The notes under the pieces were generated by a model. The model saw only the letters and a list, made by a program, of their open reading frames with translations, was not told the DNA's origin and did no database searches. From an uncultured Woeseiaceae bacterium (lineage in GTDB: Bacteria > Pseudomonadota > Gammaproteobacteria > Steroidobacterales > Woeseiaceae), in NCBI GenBank assembly GCA_947258565.1, contig CAMYJB010000015.1:118117-182116 (forward strand): 64,000 nt of DNA, given 5' to 3'. The translations under genes were made by a program, and so were the position numbers. Of this stretch, positions 31,434 through 40,877 are shown piece by piece. Each line of letters opens with the position of its first letter. Position 1 is the first letter of the stretch.

Positions 31434-32158
31434 TCAGAGTGGAAGGCATCCACAAGTCCTTTGGCAAGGTTCGCGCCGTGCGCGGGGTCAGCTTCGAAGC
31501 GCCGGACGGCAAGATCACCGGCCTGCTGGGGCCGAACGGTGCCGGCAAATCGACGACCCTGCGCGTGCTCTATACCGTGCTCAGGCCCGACGAGGGACGC
31601 GCCTCGGTCGACGGCGCCGACGTCGTTACGCAGAGCCTCGAGGCGCGGCGCCGGATCGGCGCGCTGCCACACGGGGCCGGGCTCTACCCCCACCTGACGG
31701 CACGCGAGAACATCGCCTATTACGCCAGGCTCTGCGGGCTCGACGCCGGGTCGATCGACGAGCGCGTGGACAGCATCATAGGCCTGCTCGAGATCGGCGA
31801 TTTTGCGGATCGCCGCACGAAAGGGTTCTCCCAGGGACAGCGCACGAAGGTCGCGATCGCCCGCAGCCTCGTGCACGACCCGCAGAACATCCTCCTCGAC
31901 GAACCGTCGAACGGCCTCGACGTCATGGCGACGCGCTCGCTCCGTGACCTGATCCTCAAGCTCAGGGACGCCGGACGCTGCGTCCTGTTTTCCAGCCACG
32001 TCATGCAGGAAGTCGCGGCACTCTGTGACGATATCTGCATCATCGCCAACGGCAAGGTCGCGATCGACGATTCCGCCGACGGCATCCGCGAGCAGACCGG
32101 CTGCGACGACCTCGAAGACGCCTTCGTGGCGGCGATACAGATGGTGGAGCCGGCATGA
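31430..32158 (+). CDS. NatA-like ABC transporter ATPase
   Basis: This 242-residue ATP-binding subunit has Walker A GPNGAGKS at residues 34-41, signature FSQGQRTKV and Walker B NILLDEPSNGLD. The order and sequence style match NatA of NatAB sodium exporters and related ABC-2 exporters. It overlaps the hydrolase gene upstream and the permease gene downstream by four bases each. NatAB-type sodium extrusion is one option; drug or lipid export is also possible. Confidence 0.88.
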   Translation: MIRVEGIHKSFGKVRAVRGVSFEAPDGKITGLLGPNGAGKSTTLRVLYTVLRPDEGRASVDGADVVTQSLEARRRIGALPHGAGLYPHLTARENIAYYARLCGLDAGSIDERVDSIIGLLEIGDFADRRTKGFSQGQRTKVAIARSLVHDPQNILLDEPSNGLDVMATRSLRDLILKLRDAGRCVLFSSHVMQEVAALCDDICIIANGKVAIDDSADGIREQTGCDDLEDAFVAAIQMVEPA

Positions 32159-33336
32159 TGCGGACGCTGATTGCCGTATTCCGGAAGGAAGTGCTCGACA
32201 ACGTGCGCGATCGTCGAACGCTTGCCTCGGCGCTGATAATGGGCCCCCTGTTCGGGCCGATGCTGTTTGCCTTCCTGATCAGCCTGTCCATCGAGCGTTC
32301 GCTCGATGATGTCGAGCGCGTCATCGAGCTGCCGGTGATCGGACAGGCACACGCACCAAACCTGCTGCGCTATCTCGAAAGCCGCAATATCGACATCGTG
32401 ACAGGCCCTGCTGATCGCGATGCGGCGCTCGATGCCGTCCGGTCCGGAACGCAGGATGTCGTCCTCGTCATACCGCCGGAATTTGCAGGGCAATTCACAA
32501 CGTCCATGCCGGCCAGGGTCGAGGTAATCACCGACCAGTCGAATTCCCAGGCAGACCGCGAGGCGCGCCGTGTGCGGGCCGCACTGCGAGCGTACAGCCA
32601 GGAACTGGCATCCATTCGCCTGACGGCGCGCGGCGTGAGCCCGCTCGCCGTGCGGCCGTTGAACATCGATGAGGTCGACATGTCGACGCCGAGCGGCCGC
32701 TCGGCGATCCTGCTGGGCATGATGAGCTACTTCCTGATTTTCGCGCTGCTCATGGGCGGCATGTACCTTGCGATCGATACCACTGCGGGAGAGCGGGAAC
32801 GTGGTTCGCTCGAGCCGTTGCTCGCGCTGCCCGTCACGCGCAACCAGTTGCTGCTCGGCAAGATTGCCGCGACCTGTGTTTTCATGGCGCTGTCACTGAG
32901 CCTCTCGTTAGTGTCGTTTTTCTTTGCCCTCAAGTTCATGCCGCTGGACGAACTCGGCATGACACCTAACTTCGGGCCGCTGACGGTAGGCGCAGCGTTC
33001 CTCGTCCTGGCACCTTTCATCCTGCTCGGCGCGGCGGTAATGACGCTTGTCGCAAGTTTCACAAAAAGCTACCGGGAAGCGCAGACGTGGCTCAGCGTCG
33101 TACTGCTGGCGCCAACCCTGCCAATACTCATCGTCAGCATCCTTATGCTGAGGCCGCGTTTCGAGTTCATGTTCGTGCCCAGCCTGAGCCAGCATCTCTT
33201 GCTCGTCGACATGGTCAAGAACGAGCCACTGGACCCGCTGCACGTCGCGATTTCCGTCGGCAGTACGCTGCTGTTCGGCGGCCTCCTGACCTGGGTCTGC
33301 GCCCGCCTGTACCAGCGCGAGGGGCTCCTCGGTTGA
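32155..33336 (+). CDS. NatB-like ABC-2 permease
   Basis: This 393-residue membrane subunit has one N-terminal helix, a large extracytoplasmic domain (residues about 45-170) and five or so C-terminal helices, the NatB/ABC2_membrane_3 layout. Typical segments are FRKEVLDNVRDRRTLASALI and GERERGSLEPLLALPVTRNQLLLGK. It partners the ATPase encoded just upstream. Confidence 0.87.
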   Translation: MMRTLIAVFRKEVLDNVRDRRTLASALIMGPLFGPMLFAFLISLSIERSLDDVERVIELPVIGQAHAPNLLRYLESRNIDIVTGPADRDAALDAVRSGTQDVVLVIPPEFAGQFTTSMPARVEVITDQSNSQADREARRVRAALRAYSQELASIRLTARGVSPLAVRPLNIDEVDMSTPSGRSAILLGMMSYFLIFALLMGGMYLAIDTTAGERERGSLEPLLALPVTRNQLLLGKIAATCVFMALSLSLSLVSFFFALKFMPLDELGMTPNFGPLTVGAAFLVLAPFILLGAAVMTLVASFTKSYREAQTWLSVVLLAPTLPILIVSILMLRPRFEFMFVPSLSQHLLLVDMVKNEPLDPLHVAISVGSTLLFGGLLTWVCARLYQREGLLG

Positions 33337-33388
33337 CAATCCCGGCCAATTGCCCAACATGGGCGGTCCGGGCACAACGATAACTATT

Positions 33389-35056
33389 ATGTCCCTGTTC
33401 TCCGAGCTTCGACGTCGCAACGTCTTCAAGGTCTTGGCGGTCTACCTCATCGCAGGCTGGTTGATCATCAAGCTCCTGCATCACCTGCACCCGGTCATCG
33501 GCCTGCCGCACTGGATCGAGAAGCTGGTGGGCCTGATGCTCATCGTCGGACTGCCGCTGGCACTGTACTTCGCGTACATCTACGAGATCACGCCGGTCGG
33601 CCTGAAGAAAGCCGTGGACGTCGACCAGACACAGTCGATCGTTTACAAGACCGGCCAGAAACTCAATGCGGCGCTGGCAGTCATGATAGTCCTGCTGCTG
33701 GCTGCAATGGTCGTCGGCCGCCTGTTTCCGGAGCCGCCGGCGCTCATCGACGACAGCCCCGTGATGCAGGCACCCACGATGCAGGGCGTGCCGCCCGCGA
33801 TACGCAGCGTAACCCTGGAAAACGGGCTCGAGATCATCGTCTGGCCGGATCACGACATTCCCAATGTCGCGCTCTATTATTTCGTGCGCGTCGGCGGCCG
33901 CAACGAGTACCCGGGTATCACCGGCCTGTCGCACTTCTTCGAGCACATGATGTTCAGCGGCACCGAGGACCTCGAGCCGGGCGAATTCGACCGCATCATG
34001 GAAGCGGCCGGCGGCCACAACAATGCCTATACGACCAACGACATCACGGTCTACCAGGACTGGTTTCCGCGCTCGGCTCTCGAGACTGTTTTCGAAATCG
34101 AGTCCGAGCGTCTCGAGAACCTGGAGTTCAGCCCAGAGGCCATCGAGAGCGAGCGCGGCGTCGTCACCTCGGAGCGCCGCACCACCGTCGACAATAACAA
34201 TATCAACAAGCTGGTAGAACAGGTCCGCGCGACAGCGTACGTGGCTCACCCCTACCAGTTTCCCATCATCGGCTGGCCGTCCGACATTGCGGCGTGGACA
34301 CAGGAAGACTTCGAGAACTTCTACCGGACCTACTACGCGCCGAACAACATTACGATGGTCGTCGTCGGCGACGTAACGCCGGAGGAGATCTTCGAACTCG
34401 CGGAAGATTATCTGGAGGATATCCCGGCGCAGGAGCCACCCGCAGACGTGCGCACCGTCGAGCCCGAGCAACAGGGCGAGCGTCGCGTCGTCATCGAGAC
34501 CGACGCCCAGACGCCGCTGCTGCATGTCGCTTTTCACGCGGGCGCGGCAGCGGACCCGGAAACGCTGGCCATGAGACTGCTTCTGAGCATACTCGTGTAC
34601 GGTGACTCGGCCCGGCTGCATCGGCTGTTCGTGGAAGAGGAGCAACTCGCGATCGCGATCGGGGCCTTCCCGTTCGAGGGCTTCGATCCCGGCCTGGTGT
34701 ATTTCTACGCAACGCTGCCGCCGGGCGGCGATCTCGGTTTGCTTGAACAGCGGCTGTTCGAAGAACTCGCGCGCATAGCAGAAGAAGGCGTCAGCGAGGC
34801 AGAGCTCGAGAAGGCGCGCAACATTGCGCTGGCCGAATTCTGGGGCACGATGGCCACGATCAACGGCAAGGCCGCGAGCCTCGGCGAAGCCGCCGTGTTT
34901 CACGGCAGCTACGAGAAACTTTTCGACTTCGCCCAGGACATCGAGGCTGTTTCCGGCGAGACGCTGAAGGCGGTTGCGGGCAGGGTCTTCCGCCGCGACA
35001 ACGCCACGATCGGCATGCTGTATGCGCCTGCGGTTGAAGCGGAGGTGGAAGAATGA
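33389..35056 (+). CDS. M16 zinc peptidase fused to an N-terminal two-helix membrane module
   Basis: This is a 555-residue fusion. Residues 1-115 are a membrane module, beginning MSLFSELRRRNVFKVLAVYL, with helices near 15-35, 45-65 and 95-112 and the motif YEITPVGLKKAVDVD. In gammaproteobacteria this module usually heads TPR or cyclase proteins. From about residue 135 an M16 peptidase follows, with the zinc motif HFFEH (His182, Glu185, His186) and downstream ESERGVV. It should be membrane-bound and catalytically competent. The start at 33389 is chosen from the module consensus; the ribosome binding site is weak. The next gene, overlapping by four bases, encodes the inactive partner. Confidence 0.85.
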   Translation: MSLFSELRRRNVFKVLAVYLIAGWLIIKLLHHLHPVIGLPHWIEKLVGLMLIVGLPLALYFAYIYEITPVGLKKAVDVDQTQSIVYKTGQKLNAALAVMIVLLLAAMVVGRLFPEPPALIDDSPVMQAPTMQGVPPAIRSVTLENGLEIIVWPDHDIPNVALYYFVRVGGRNEYPGITGLSHFFEHMMFSGTEDLEPGEFDRIMEAAGGHNNAYTTNDITVYQDWFPRSALETVFEIESERLENLEFSPEAIESERGVVTSERRTTVDNNNINKLVEQVRATAYVAHPYQFPIIGWPSDIAAWTQEDFENFYRTYYAPNNITMVVVGDVTPEEIFELAEDYLEDIPAQEPPADVRTVEPEQQGERRVVIETDAQTPLLHVAFHAGAAADPETLAMRLLLSILVYGDSARLHRLFVEEEQLAIAIGAFPFEGFDPGLVYFYATLPPGGDLGLLEQRLFEELARIAEEGVSEAELEKARNIALAEFWGTMATINGKAASLGEAAVFHGSYEKLFDFAQDIEAVSGETLKAVAGRVFRRDNATIGMLYAPAVEAEVEE

Positions 35057-36474
35057 ACCCGGCGCGCACCCACATCAGGCTCCCCGTGCTGCTGCTGCTG
35101 CTTCTCGCCGGTAGTGTGTTTGCGGAAGGCGTCACGCTGCCGGCATTCCATCACTTCGAGCTCGATAACGGCACAGCACTGTTGCTGAGCCAGCAGCCCG
35201 AAGTGCCGCTGGTCTCGGTGACGGCGATCCTGCGCGGTGGCGCGGTCGCCGATCCACCCGAACACAGCGGGCTTGCGAACCTGCTCGCATCGCTGCTCGA
35301 AAAAGGCGCCGGGGATCGTGACGCCGCACAATTTGCGGAGGCCGTCGGCGCATCCGGCGGCAGCCTGAGCAGCCGCGCGGATCTCGAGACCATAACGATC
35401 TCGGCAACCTTCCTCGCGCGCGATGCCGGCCTGATGGTCGAGCTCTTGTCCGACATGCTCCTGCGTCCCGGCCTCGACGAGGCGGAGCTGGAGAAGCTGC
35501 GGGATCGCTCGATCAACTTCATTCGCGCGGCAAAGGACACCAACCTCAACGCGCTGCTGCCGATCTACGGACAGGCTTTCCTGTTCGGCGAGCACCCCTA
35601 CGGCAGCCCGGTCAGCGGCAGCGAGACGACGCTGGCCGGAATCAGCCATGAGGACGTCCTCGATTTCTACGAGCAGCAGCTCGGTGGCGACCGGTTGACG
35701 ATCGCGGTAAGCGGGGACTTCGACGTGGCGTTGATGAGCGCCAGGCTCAGCGATGCTTTCGGCGACTGGCGCCCTGCAGCCGGCCCTTTGCCCGATATCG
35801 CGGCCGCCGGGCGACAGGCCGGGCGCCGGGTGCTGCTGATCGACAAACCCGGCGCAACGCAGACGTATTTCTGGCTCGGCAACATCGGCGTCGCTCGCGA
35901 CTATGAAAACCGCGCTGCCCTGGACATCGCCAACACCGTTTTTGGCGGCCGTTTCACGTCGATGCTGAACACGGAGCTGCGAGTCAATTCCGGCCTGACC
36001 TACGGCGCCCGTTCGCAGCTTTCCAGGGCGTCGCAACCAGGCTCGGTTGCGATCACCTCGTTTACCGCCACCGAGAGCACGATCGAAGCGATCGACCTGG
36101 CACTGATCGTGCTCGGCCGGCTCCATGAATTCGGCGTGGACGAGGAGACGCTGGAATCCGCCCGCAACTATATCCTCGGGCGCTTCCCGACGGCGCTCGA
36201 AACGGCCGCCCAGCTGGGTAATCAGCTGGCGGGGCTCGAGGCATTCGGGCTGGATGTTTCCTTCATCAATGACTACGGCGCCGCGCTCATGTCGACCGAC
36301 ACCGCGGCGGTCGCGGCGGTGATCGACGCGGTTTTCGCCTCGTCAGACGACCTCGTCTTCGTGCTGCTCGGCGATGCCGGGCTGATTCGCGAGCAGGTAA
36401 GCAAGTACGGGCCGTTGATCGAAATGCCGATTACCGAGCCGCATTTCAGGCCGCAACCAGCCACCGACGAGTGA
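35053..36474 (+). CDS. M16 family peptidase-like protein lacking the zinc motif
   Basis: This 473-residue periplasmic protein has a signal peptide (LPVLLLLLLAGSVFAEG) and the M16 fold (FELDNGTALLLSQQPEVPLVSV, FGEHPYGSPVSGSETTL). At the position of HxxEH it reads HSGLANLLASLLEKG, so the metal-binding residues are missing. M16 enzymes often work as an active plus an inactive subunit, as in PqqF/mitochondrial processing types, and the active one is encoded directly upstream. The pair probably forms one complex degrading envelope peptides; the substrate is unknown. Confidence 0.87.
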   Translation: MNPARTHIRLPVLLLLLLAGSVFAEGVTLPAFHHFELDNGTALLLSQQPEVPLVSVTAILRGGAVADPPEHSGLANLLASLLEKGAGDRDAAQFAEAVGASGGSLSSRADLETITISATFLARDAGLMVELLSDMLLRPGLDEAELEKLRDRSINFIRAAKDTNLNALLPIYGQAFLFGEHPYGSPVSGSETTLAGISHEDVLDFYEQQLGGDRLTIAVSGDFDVALMSARLSDAFGDWRPAAGPLPDIAAAGRQAGRRVLLIDKPGATQTYFWLGNIGVARDYENRAALDIANTVFGGRFTSMLNTELRVNSGLTYGARSQLSRASQPGSVAITSFTATESTIEAIDLALIVLGRLHEFGVDEETLESARNYILGRFPTALETAAQLGNQLAGLEAFGLDVSFINDYGAALMSTDTAAVAAVIDAVFASSDDLVFVLLGDAGLIREQVSKYGPLIEMPITEPHFRPQPATDE

Positions 36475-36497
36475 CACGTGCGCCGGCCAGTCCGGCT

Positions 36498-37838
36498 TCA
36501 TTTGCCGATACAGAACTCGGAAAAGATGCGGCCCAGCAAGTCGTCCGACGTGAATTCACCGGTGATCGTCCCGAGCGCCTGCTGTGAGAGGCGCAGCTCT
36601 TCGGCGAGCAGCTCCCCGGCCCTCGCAGACTGCAGCGCCGCGCGGCCCGCTCCGAAATGCTTCTGTGCCGTGCGGAGCGCCTCCACGTGGCGGCGCCGCG
36701 CGGTGAATGCCCCCTCCCCGAGGTCCCGGAACCCCGCGAGGTCGCGGATGCGCTTGCGCAGCGCGTCGAGGCCCTCGCCCGTTCGCGCGGAGAGCAGCAC
36801 GACGGGATTGTCGCCCCCGACGATGCCCGGACGGTCGCCGCTGAGATCGATCTTGTTGCGCACAATGGTGACGGGGATGCCGTCCGGCACAGGCTCGTCG
36901 ATGCGTTCGGGCATCTTCTCCGTCGCGTCCTGTATCCAGAGCACCGCGTCTGCCTCTGCCAAGGCCTTGCGGGCACGGCGGATACCTTCCTCCTCGATGC
37001 GGTCCGGGTTATCGCGCAGGCCTGCCGTGTCCACGAGCTCGACGTCGAGGCCATCGATGTTGATGCGCTCGCGCAGCACATCGCGCGTGGTGCCCGCTAT
37101 TTCAGTCACGATCGCCGTGTCCTCTCCCGACAGCCGGTTCATCAGGCTGGACTTGCCGGCGTTGGGCTTGCCGACGATAACGACCTGGTAACCGTCGCGC
37201 ATGACGCGCCCTACCGCAGCCTTTGCCAGCAGCGAATCGAATGACGACGCGCAGGCCGCCAGGCGTTCACCCAGTTCGCCATCGGCAAGGAAATCGATCT
37301 CTTCTTCGGGAAAATCGATCGCCGCCTCGACATAGATGCGCACGGCTGTCAGCTGCTCCGCCAGCTCATCGACAGCATCGGAAAACACGCCGTTAAGCGA
37401 GCGCAGTGCGGCCCGTGCCGCCTGCGCCGTGCCGCTGCCGATGAGGTCGGCAATGGCTTCCGCCTGCGCCAGGTCGAGCTTGTCGTTCAGGAAGGCGCGC
37501 TTCGAGAATTCGCCCGGCCCGGCCAGCCGCGCACCGAGCTCGACGGCCGCGTCCACCAGCGACGACATGACGACAGGTCCGCCATGGCCGTGCAGCTCGA
37601 GCACCGATTCACCCGTGAACGATGCCGGACCCGGGAAGTAAAGCGCCAGCCCCTGGTCCAGCGGCTCGCCGCGCGAATTCACGAAGCTGACACAAGTGGC
37701 GACCCTCGGTTCCGGTAAACTCCCGAGCATGGCCCGGGCTATGCGTTCAGCATCGCTACCCGAGATACGCACGACCCCCACGCCGCCAGTACCCGGCGGC
37801 GTGGCCAAGGCGACGATCGTGTCGTTGGCGGTCGGCAT
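36498..37838 (-). CDS. mnmE: tRNA modification GTPase MnmE (TrmE)
   Basis: This 446-residue GTPase acts with MnmG in cmnm5U34 synthesis. It starts DTIVALATPPGTGGVGVVRISG, the normal N-terminal folate-binding domain. The G domain shows GKPNAGKSS, DTAGLRD and NKIDLS. The C-terminus ends in FCIGK, which contains the catalytic Cys. It is convergent with the M16 gene and divergent from the OsmC-fusion gene. Confidence 0.97.
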   Translation of the reverse strand: MPTANDTIVALATPPGTGGVGVVRISGSDAERIARAMLGSLPEPRVATCVSFVNSRGEPLDQGLALYFPGPASFTGESVLELHGHGGPVVMSSLVDAAVELGARLAGPGEFSKRAFLNDKLDLAQAEAIADLIGSGTAQAARAALRSLNGVFSDAVDELAEQLTAVRIYVEAAIDFPEEEIDFLADGELGERLAACASSFDSLLAKAAVGRVMRDGYQVVIVGKPNAGKSSLMNRLSGEDTAIVTEIAGTTRDVLRERINIDGLDVELVDTAGLRDNPDRIEEEGIRRARKALAEADAVLWIQDATEKMPERIDEPVPDGIPVTIVRNKIDLSGDRPGIVGGDNPVVLLSARTGEGLDALRKRIRDLAGFRDLGEGAFTARRRHVEALRTAQKHFGAGRAALQSARAGELLAEELRLSQQALGTITGEFTSDDLLGRIFSEFCIGK

Positions 37839-37867
37839 GCGGCAATGAAAACACAGGTAACCCCGAT

Positions 37868-39094
37868 ATGCAGAACGAGAAAGTCACTTTCGAGAATGAT
37901 GAGGGCCAGGCGCTGTCCGGGCTGTTGGCACTGCCTGAAACCGCGCCAAAGGCGTACGCTTTGTTCGCGCACTGTTTCACCTGCTCGAAAAACCTCAAGG
38001 CCGCGACCAATATCGCGCGCGCACTCGCCGATTCGGGCATCGCAGTACTGCGCTTCGACTTCACGGGACTCGGCCAGAGCGAGGGCGACTTCGCGGACAC
38101 GAATTTCTCATCGAACGTCAGCGACCTGCTCGCCGCCGTGCGGTTCCTTGAGGAAAACTACGCGTCGCCGGATATCCTTGTCGGCCACTCACTCGGCGGC
38201 ACCGCCGTCCTGCAGGCGGCCGCCGATGTCCCCTCGGCGGTCGCGGTGGCGACCATCGGTTCGCCCTCGGATCCCGAGCACGTCCGTCACCTGTTTGCAG
38301 ACGCCGAGGAGGCGTTGCGGAAAGAGGGCATCGCGGAGGTGAACCTCGGCGGACGGCCTTTCACGATGAAGCGGCAGTTCCTCGACGACCTGGAGCGCCA
38401 CGAACTGCCGGCGGCCATAAAAACGCTGCGCAAGGCGCTCCTGATCATGCATGCGCCGCTGGACGACATCGTCGAAATCGATAATGCTTCCGCGCTATTC
38501 GCCCGTGCCCTGCATCCGAAGAGCTTCATCAGCCTGGACAAGGCAGACCACCTCCTTACCCGCGAGGAGGACTCCCTGTACGCTGGCCATGTGCTCGCAG
38601 CCTGGGCATCACGTTTCCTCGATTCTGCGCCCGCCGTCATGGAACACGGTGAACTCGATACCGGCGATTACGAGACGGCTGCACGGACGCACACAGGCGG
38701 TTTCCGGACCGAGGTAATCGCCGGCGGCCATGCACTCGTCGCAGACGAGCCCGCAACCGTCGGTGGCACCGGCGAAGGGCCGTCCCCCTACGACCTGCTG
38801 TCCGCCGCACTTGCCGCCTGCACGTCGATGACCCTGAAGATGTATGCGTCGCACAAGAAGCTGGACCTCGAATCTGCAACCGTGCGGGTCAGGCACGGCA
38901 AGATCCACGCGCAGGACTGCGAAGACTGCGAGAGCGCGGAGGGGCGTATCGACCAGTTCGAGCGCGAATTGTCGCTCGCGGGAACCCTGACGGACGAACA
39001 ACGCGAACGGATGCTCGAGATTGCCGATCGCTGCCCGGTGCATCGCACGCTGCACGGCGAGGTCAAGGTGCGAACCGCGCTCGCCGATTCCTGA
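37868..39094 (+). CDS. Alpha/beta hydrolase fused to an OsmC peroxiredoxin domain
   Basis: This 408-residue cytoplasmic protein has two domains. Residues about 1-255 form an alpha/beta hydrolase with the nucleophile elbow GHSLGG, a preceding FAHCFTCSKNL oxyanion region and a candidate His in DKADHLL. Residues about 275-405 form an OsmC/Ohr-like domain with its two redox cysteines in AACTSMT and DRCPVHRTL. OsmC proteins reduce organic hydroperoxides. The fusion is known in proteobacteria; the hydrolase may act on oxidised acyl esters, which is inference. The spacer to mnmE is only 29 bases. Confidence 0.9.
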   Translation: MQNEKVTFENDEGQALSGLLALPETAPKAYALFAHCFTCSKNLKAATNIARALADSGIAVLRFDFTGLGQSEGDFADTNFSSNVSDLLAAVRFLEENYASPDILVGHSLGGTAVLQAAADVPSAVAVATIGSPSDPEHVRHLFADAEEALRKEGIAEVNLGGRPFTMKRQFLDDLERHELPAAIKTLRKALLIMHAPLDDIVEIDNASALFARALHPKSFISLDKADHLLTREEDSLYAGHVLAAWASRFLDSAPAVMEHGELDTGDYETAARTHTGGFRTEVIAGGHALVADEPATVGGTGEGPSPYDLLSAALAACTSMTLKMYASHKKLDLESATVRVRHGKIHAQDCEDCESAEGRIDQFERELSLAGTLTDEQRERMLEIADRCPVHRTLHGEVKVRTALADS

Positions 39095-39155
39095 GCGCGA
39101 GCACGTTTTGTGACCCGCTTCACCGCACCCCAGGGACGCGGCCGACGCCTGCCGG

Positions 39156-40871
39156 CTACTTAGCCTTGTCCTTGTCTTTCTTCTTCTTGCCGGACTTCCT
39201 GTTCTTTTCTTCCTGCTCGACGACCCTGTTGATTTTCCACTGCTGCGCAATCGACAGCACGGTATTGGTCGCCCAGTACAGCACGAGCCCCGAGGGGAAG
39301 AACGCAAAAAAGCCCGTGAACATGATCGGCATGATCTGCATCACGCGCGCCTGAACAGGGTCCGCGGGCGCGGGGTTCAGTTTCTGCTGCAGCAACATGG
39401 CCGCGCCCATGATCAGCGGCAATATGAAGTAGGGATCGCGTGTCGACAGATCGGTGATCCACAGCGCGAACGGCGCCTGGCGCATTTCGACGCTCTCGAT
39501 CAGTACCCAGTAGAACGCGAGGAAGAACGGCATCTGGATCAGAATGGGCAGGCAGCCCGCCGCGGGGTTGACCTTCTCTCGCTTGTAGAGATCCATCATC
39601 TGCTGTGACAGTTGCTGGCGGTCGTCCTTGTAGCGTTCCTGCAGCGCCTTGATGCGCGGCTGCAGGTTGCGCATCTTCGCCATCGAGCGGCCGCTCGTCT
39701 CGGTCATCTTGTAGAACACGAGCTTGATCAGCACCGTGACGAAGATGATCGACACACCCCAGTTTCCGACGTAGTCGTATATGAACGCGAGCAGCCAGAA
39801 CATCGGCTGCGAGAGGATGGTCAGCCAGCCGTAATCCACCGTGAGCTTCAGCCGCTCATGCAGCTCGCCGAGCTGAGACTGGACCTTAGGCCCGACGAAC
39901 AGCTGCCTCGTAAACGTCTCCGAGGCGCCCGGTTCGACGGTGCGTTTGGCACCAACGACACTCGCGATCATCGTGTCGCCACTCACCTCCACCCGGTACA
40001 CATGAGGAGCGCCGGCCTCCGGAACGATAGCGCTCAGGAAATGATGCTGGATGGCGGCAACCCAGCCGTCGGGCGAGGAATACTCGAGGGGTCCCTTGTC
40101 CTCGAGATTGTCGCGCTTGTGCTTTTCGGCCTTGTCGCCGTTGTAGGTCTGCGGCCCGTCGAACGAATAGGAGTCGACGTCGAACATCGATCGCTCGACG
40201 CCCTTGGAGCGCCGCAACAGTTGCGTGTACTGATCGCCCCGCCACGGCTGAGCACTGTTATTCACCAGTGTCTGTTCCACCCGGATCGCGTAACGGCCGC
40301 GTGTGAACACGAAACGCTTTTCGATGCTGACGCCGCCCTCGTCCGTCCAGGCGAGTGGCACGACCAGTTCCCCGGCATCACCGAGCGCGTATTCACTGCG
40401 CGCCGAGCTGAATACGGTGTCCTGGTCGGCGCTCGCGCCGTTGGCGCTGCGCAGGCCGGTTCGTATCAATCCCAGGTTGCTTCGCTCGGGGCTCAGGAGC
40501 TCGACCAGCTCATTCGGCCGGTCCTTCTCGACCGGGTAGCCAAGGACCGTTGCCCGCACCAGGGTGCCGCCCCGCGTCGAAATCTGTAGCTCCAGCACAT
40601 CGGTGCGCACAGTGATCAAGGCGGCCCGGCTTTCGCTGTCTTCGGGCTCCCCCCCAGGCAAGGCGGTGCCCGTCTGGTCAGGCTGTTCCGCGGTTTCCCC
40701 GAGCTCCGGCAAGGCCAGCTGCTCCTCCGCCGGCGTCGGGCTCGCCTGGTCGGTGTCGGCCGGCTGCGTCACGGGCACGGGCGCAGGCCCGTAGTCCTGC
40801 ATCCAGGTCTGGTAGGTCAACCAGATCAGGACGCCGAAGGCGGCCCATACCAGCAGTCGTTGATTGTCCAT
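39156..40871 (-). CDS. yidC: Membrane protein insertase YidC
   Basis: This 571-residue insertase places proteins into the inner membrane with or without SecYEG. The N-terminal helix MDNQRLLVWAAFGVLIWLTY is followed by a Pro/Glu-rich linker and the periplasmic domain. The C-terminal helices carry the family segments WGVSIIFVTVLIKLVFY, NPAAGCLPILIQMPFFLAFY and LYWATNTVLSIAQQW. The tail is highly basic (KSGKKKKDKDKAK), as in ribosome-binding YidC. It follows rnpA directly, with no yidD between. Confidence 0.97.
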   Translation of the reverse strand: MDNQRLLVWAAFGVLIWLTYQTWMQDYGPAPVPVTQPADTDQASPTPAEEQLALPELGETAEQPDQTGTALPGGEPEDSESRAALITVRTDVLELQISTRGGTLVRATVLGYPVEKDRPNELVELLSPERSNLGLIRTGLRSANGASADQDTVFSSARSEYALGDAGELVVPLAWTDEGGVSIEKRFVFTRGRYAIRVEQTLVNNSAQPWRGDQYTQLLRRSKGVERSMFDVDSYSFDGPQTYNGDKAEKHKRDNLEDKGPLEYSSPDGWVAAIQHHFLSAIVPEAGAPHVYRVEVSGDTMIASVVGAKRTVEPGASETFTRQLFVGPKVQSQLGELHERLKLTVDYGWLTILSQPMFWLLAFIYDYVGNWGVSIIFVTVLIKLVFYKMTETSGRSMAKMRNLQPRIKALQERYKDDRQQLSQQMMDLYKREKVNPAAGCLPILIQMPFFLAFYWVLIESVEMRQAPFALWITDLSTRDPYFILPLIMGAAMLLQQKLNPAPADPVQARVMQIMPIMFTGFFAFFPSGLVLYWATNTVLSIAQQWKINRVVEQEEKNRKSGKKKKDKDKAK

Positions 40872-40877
40872 GCCTCG

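Noticed and set aside
33215..34903. Open frame of 562 codons opposite the M16 peptidase
   Set aside because: Antisense shadow with no signal, domain or start site.
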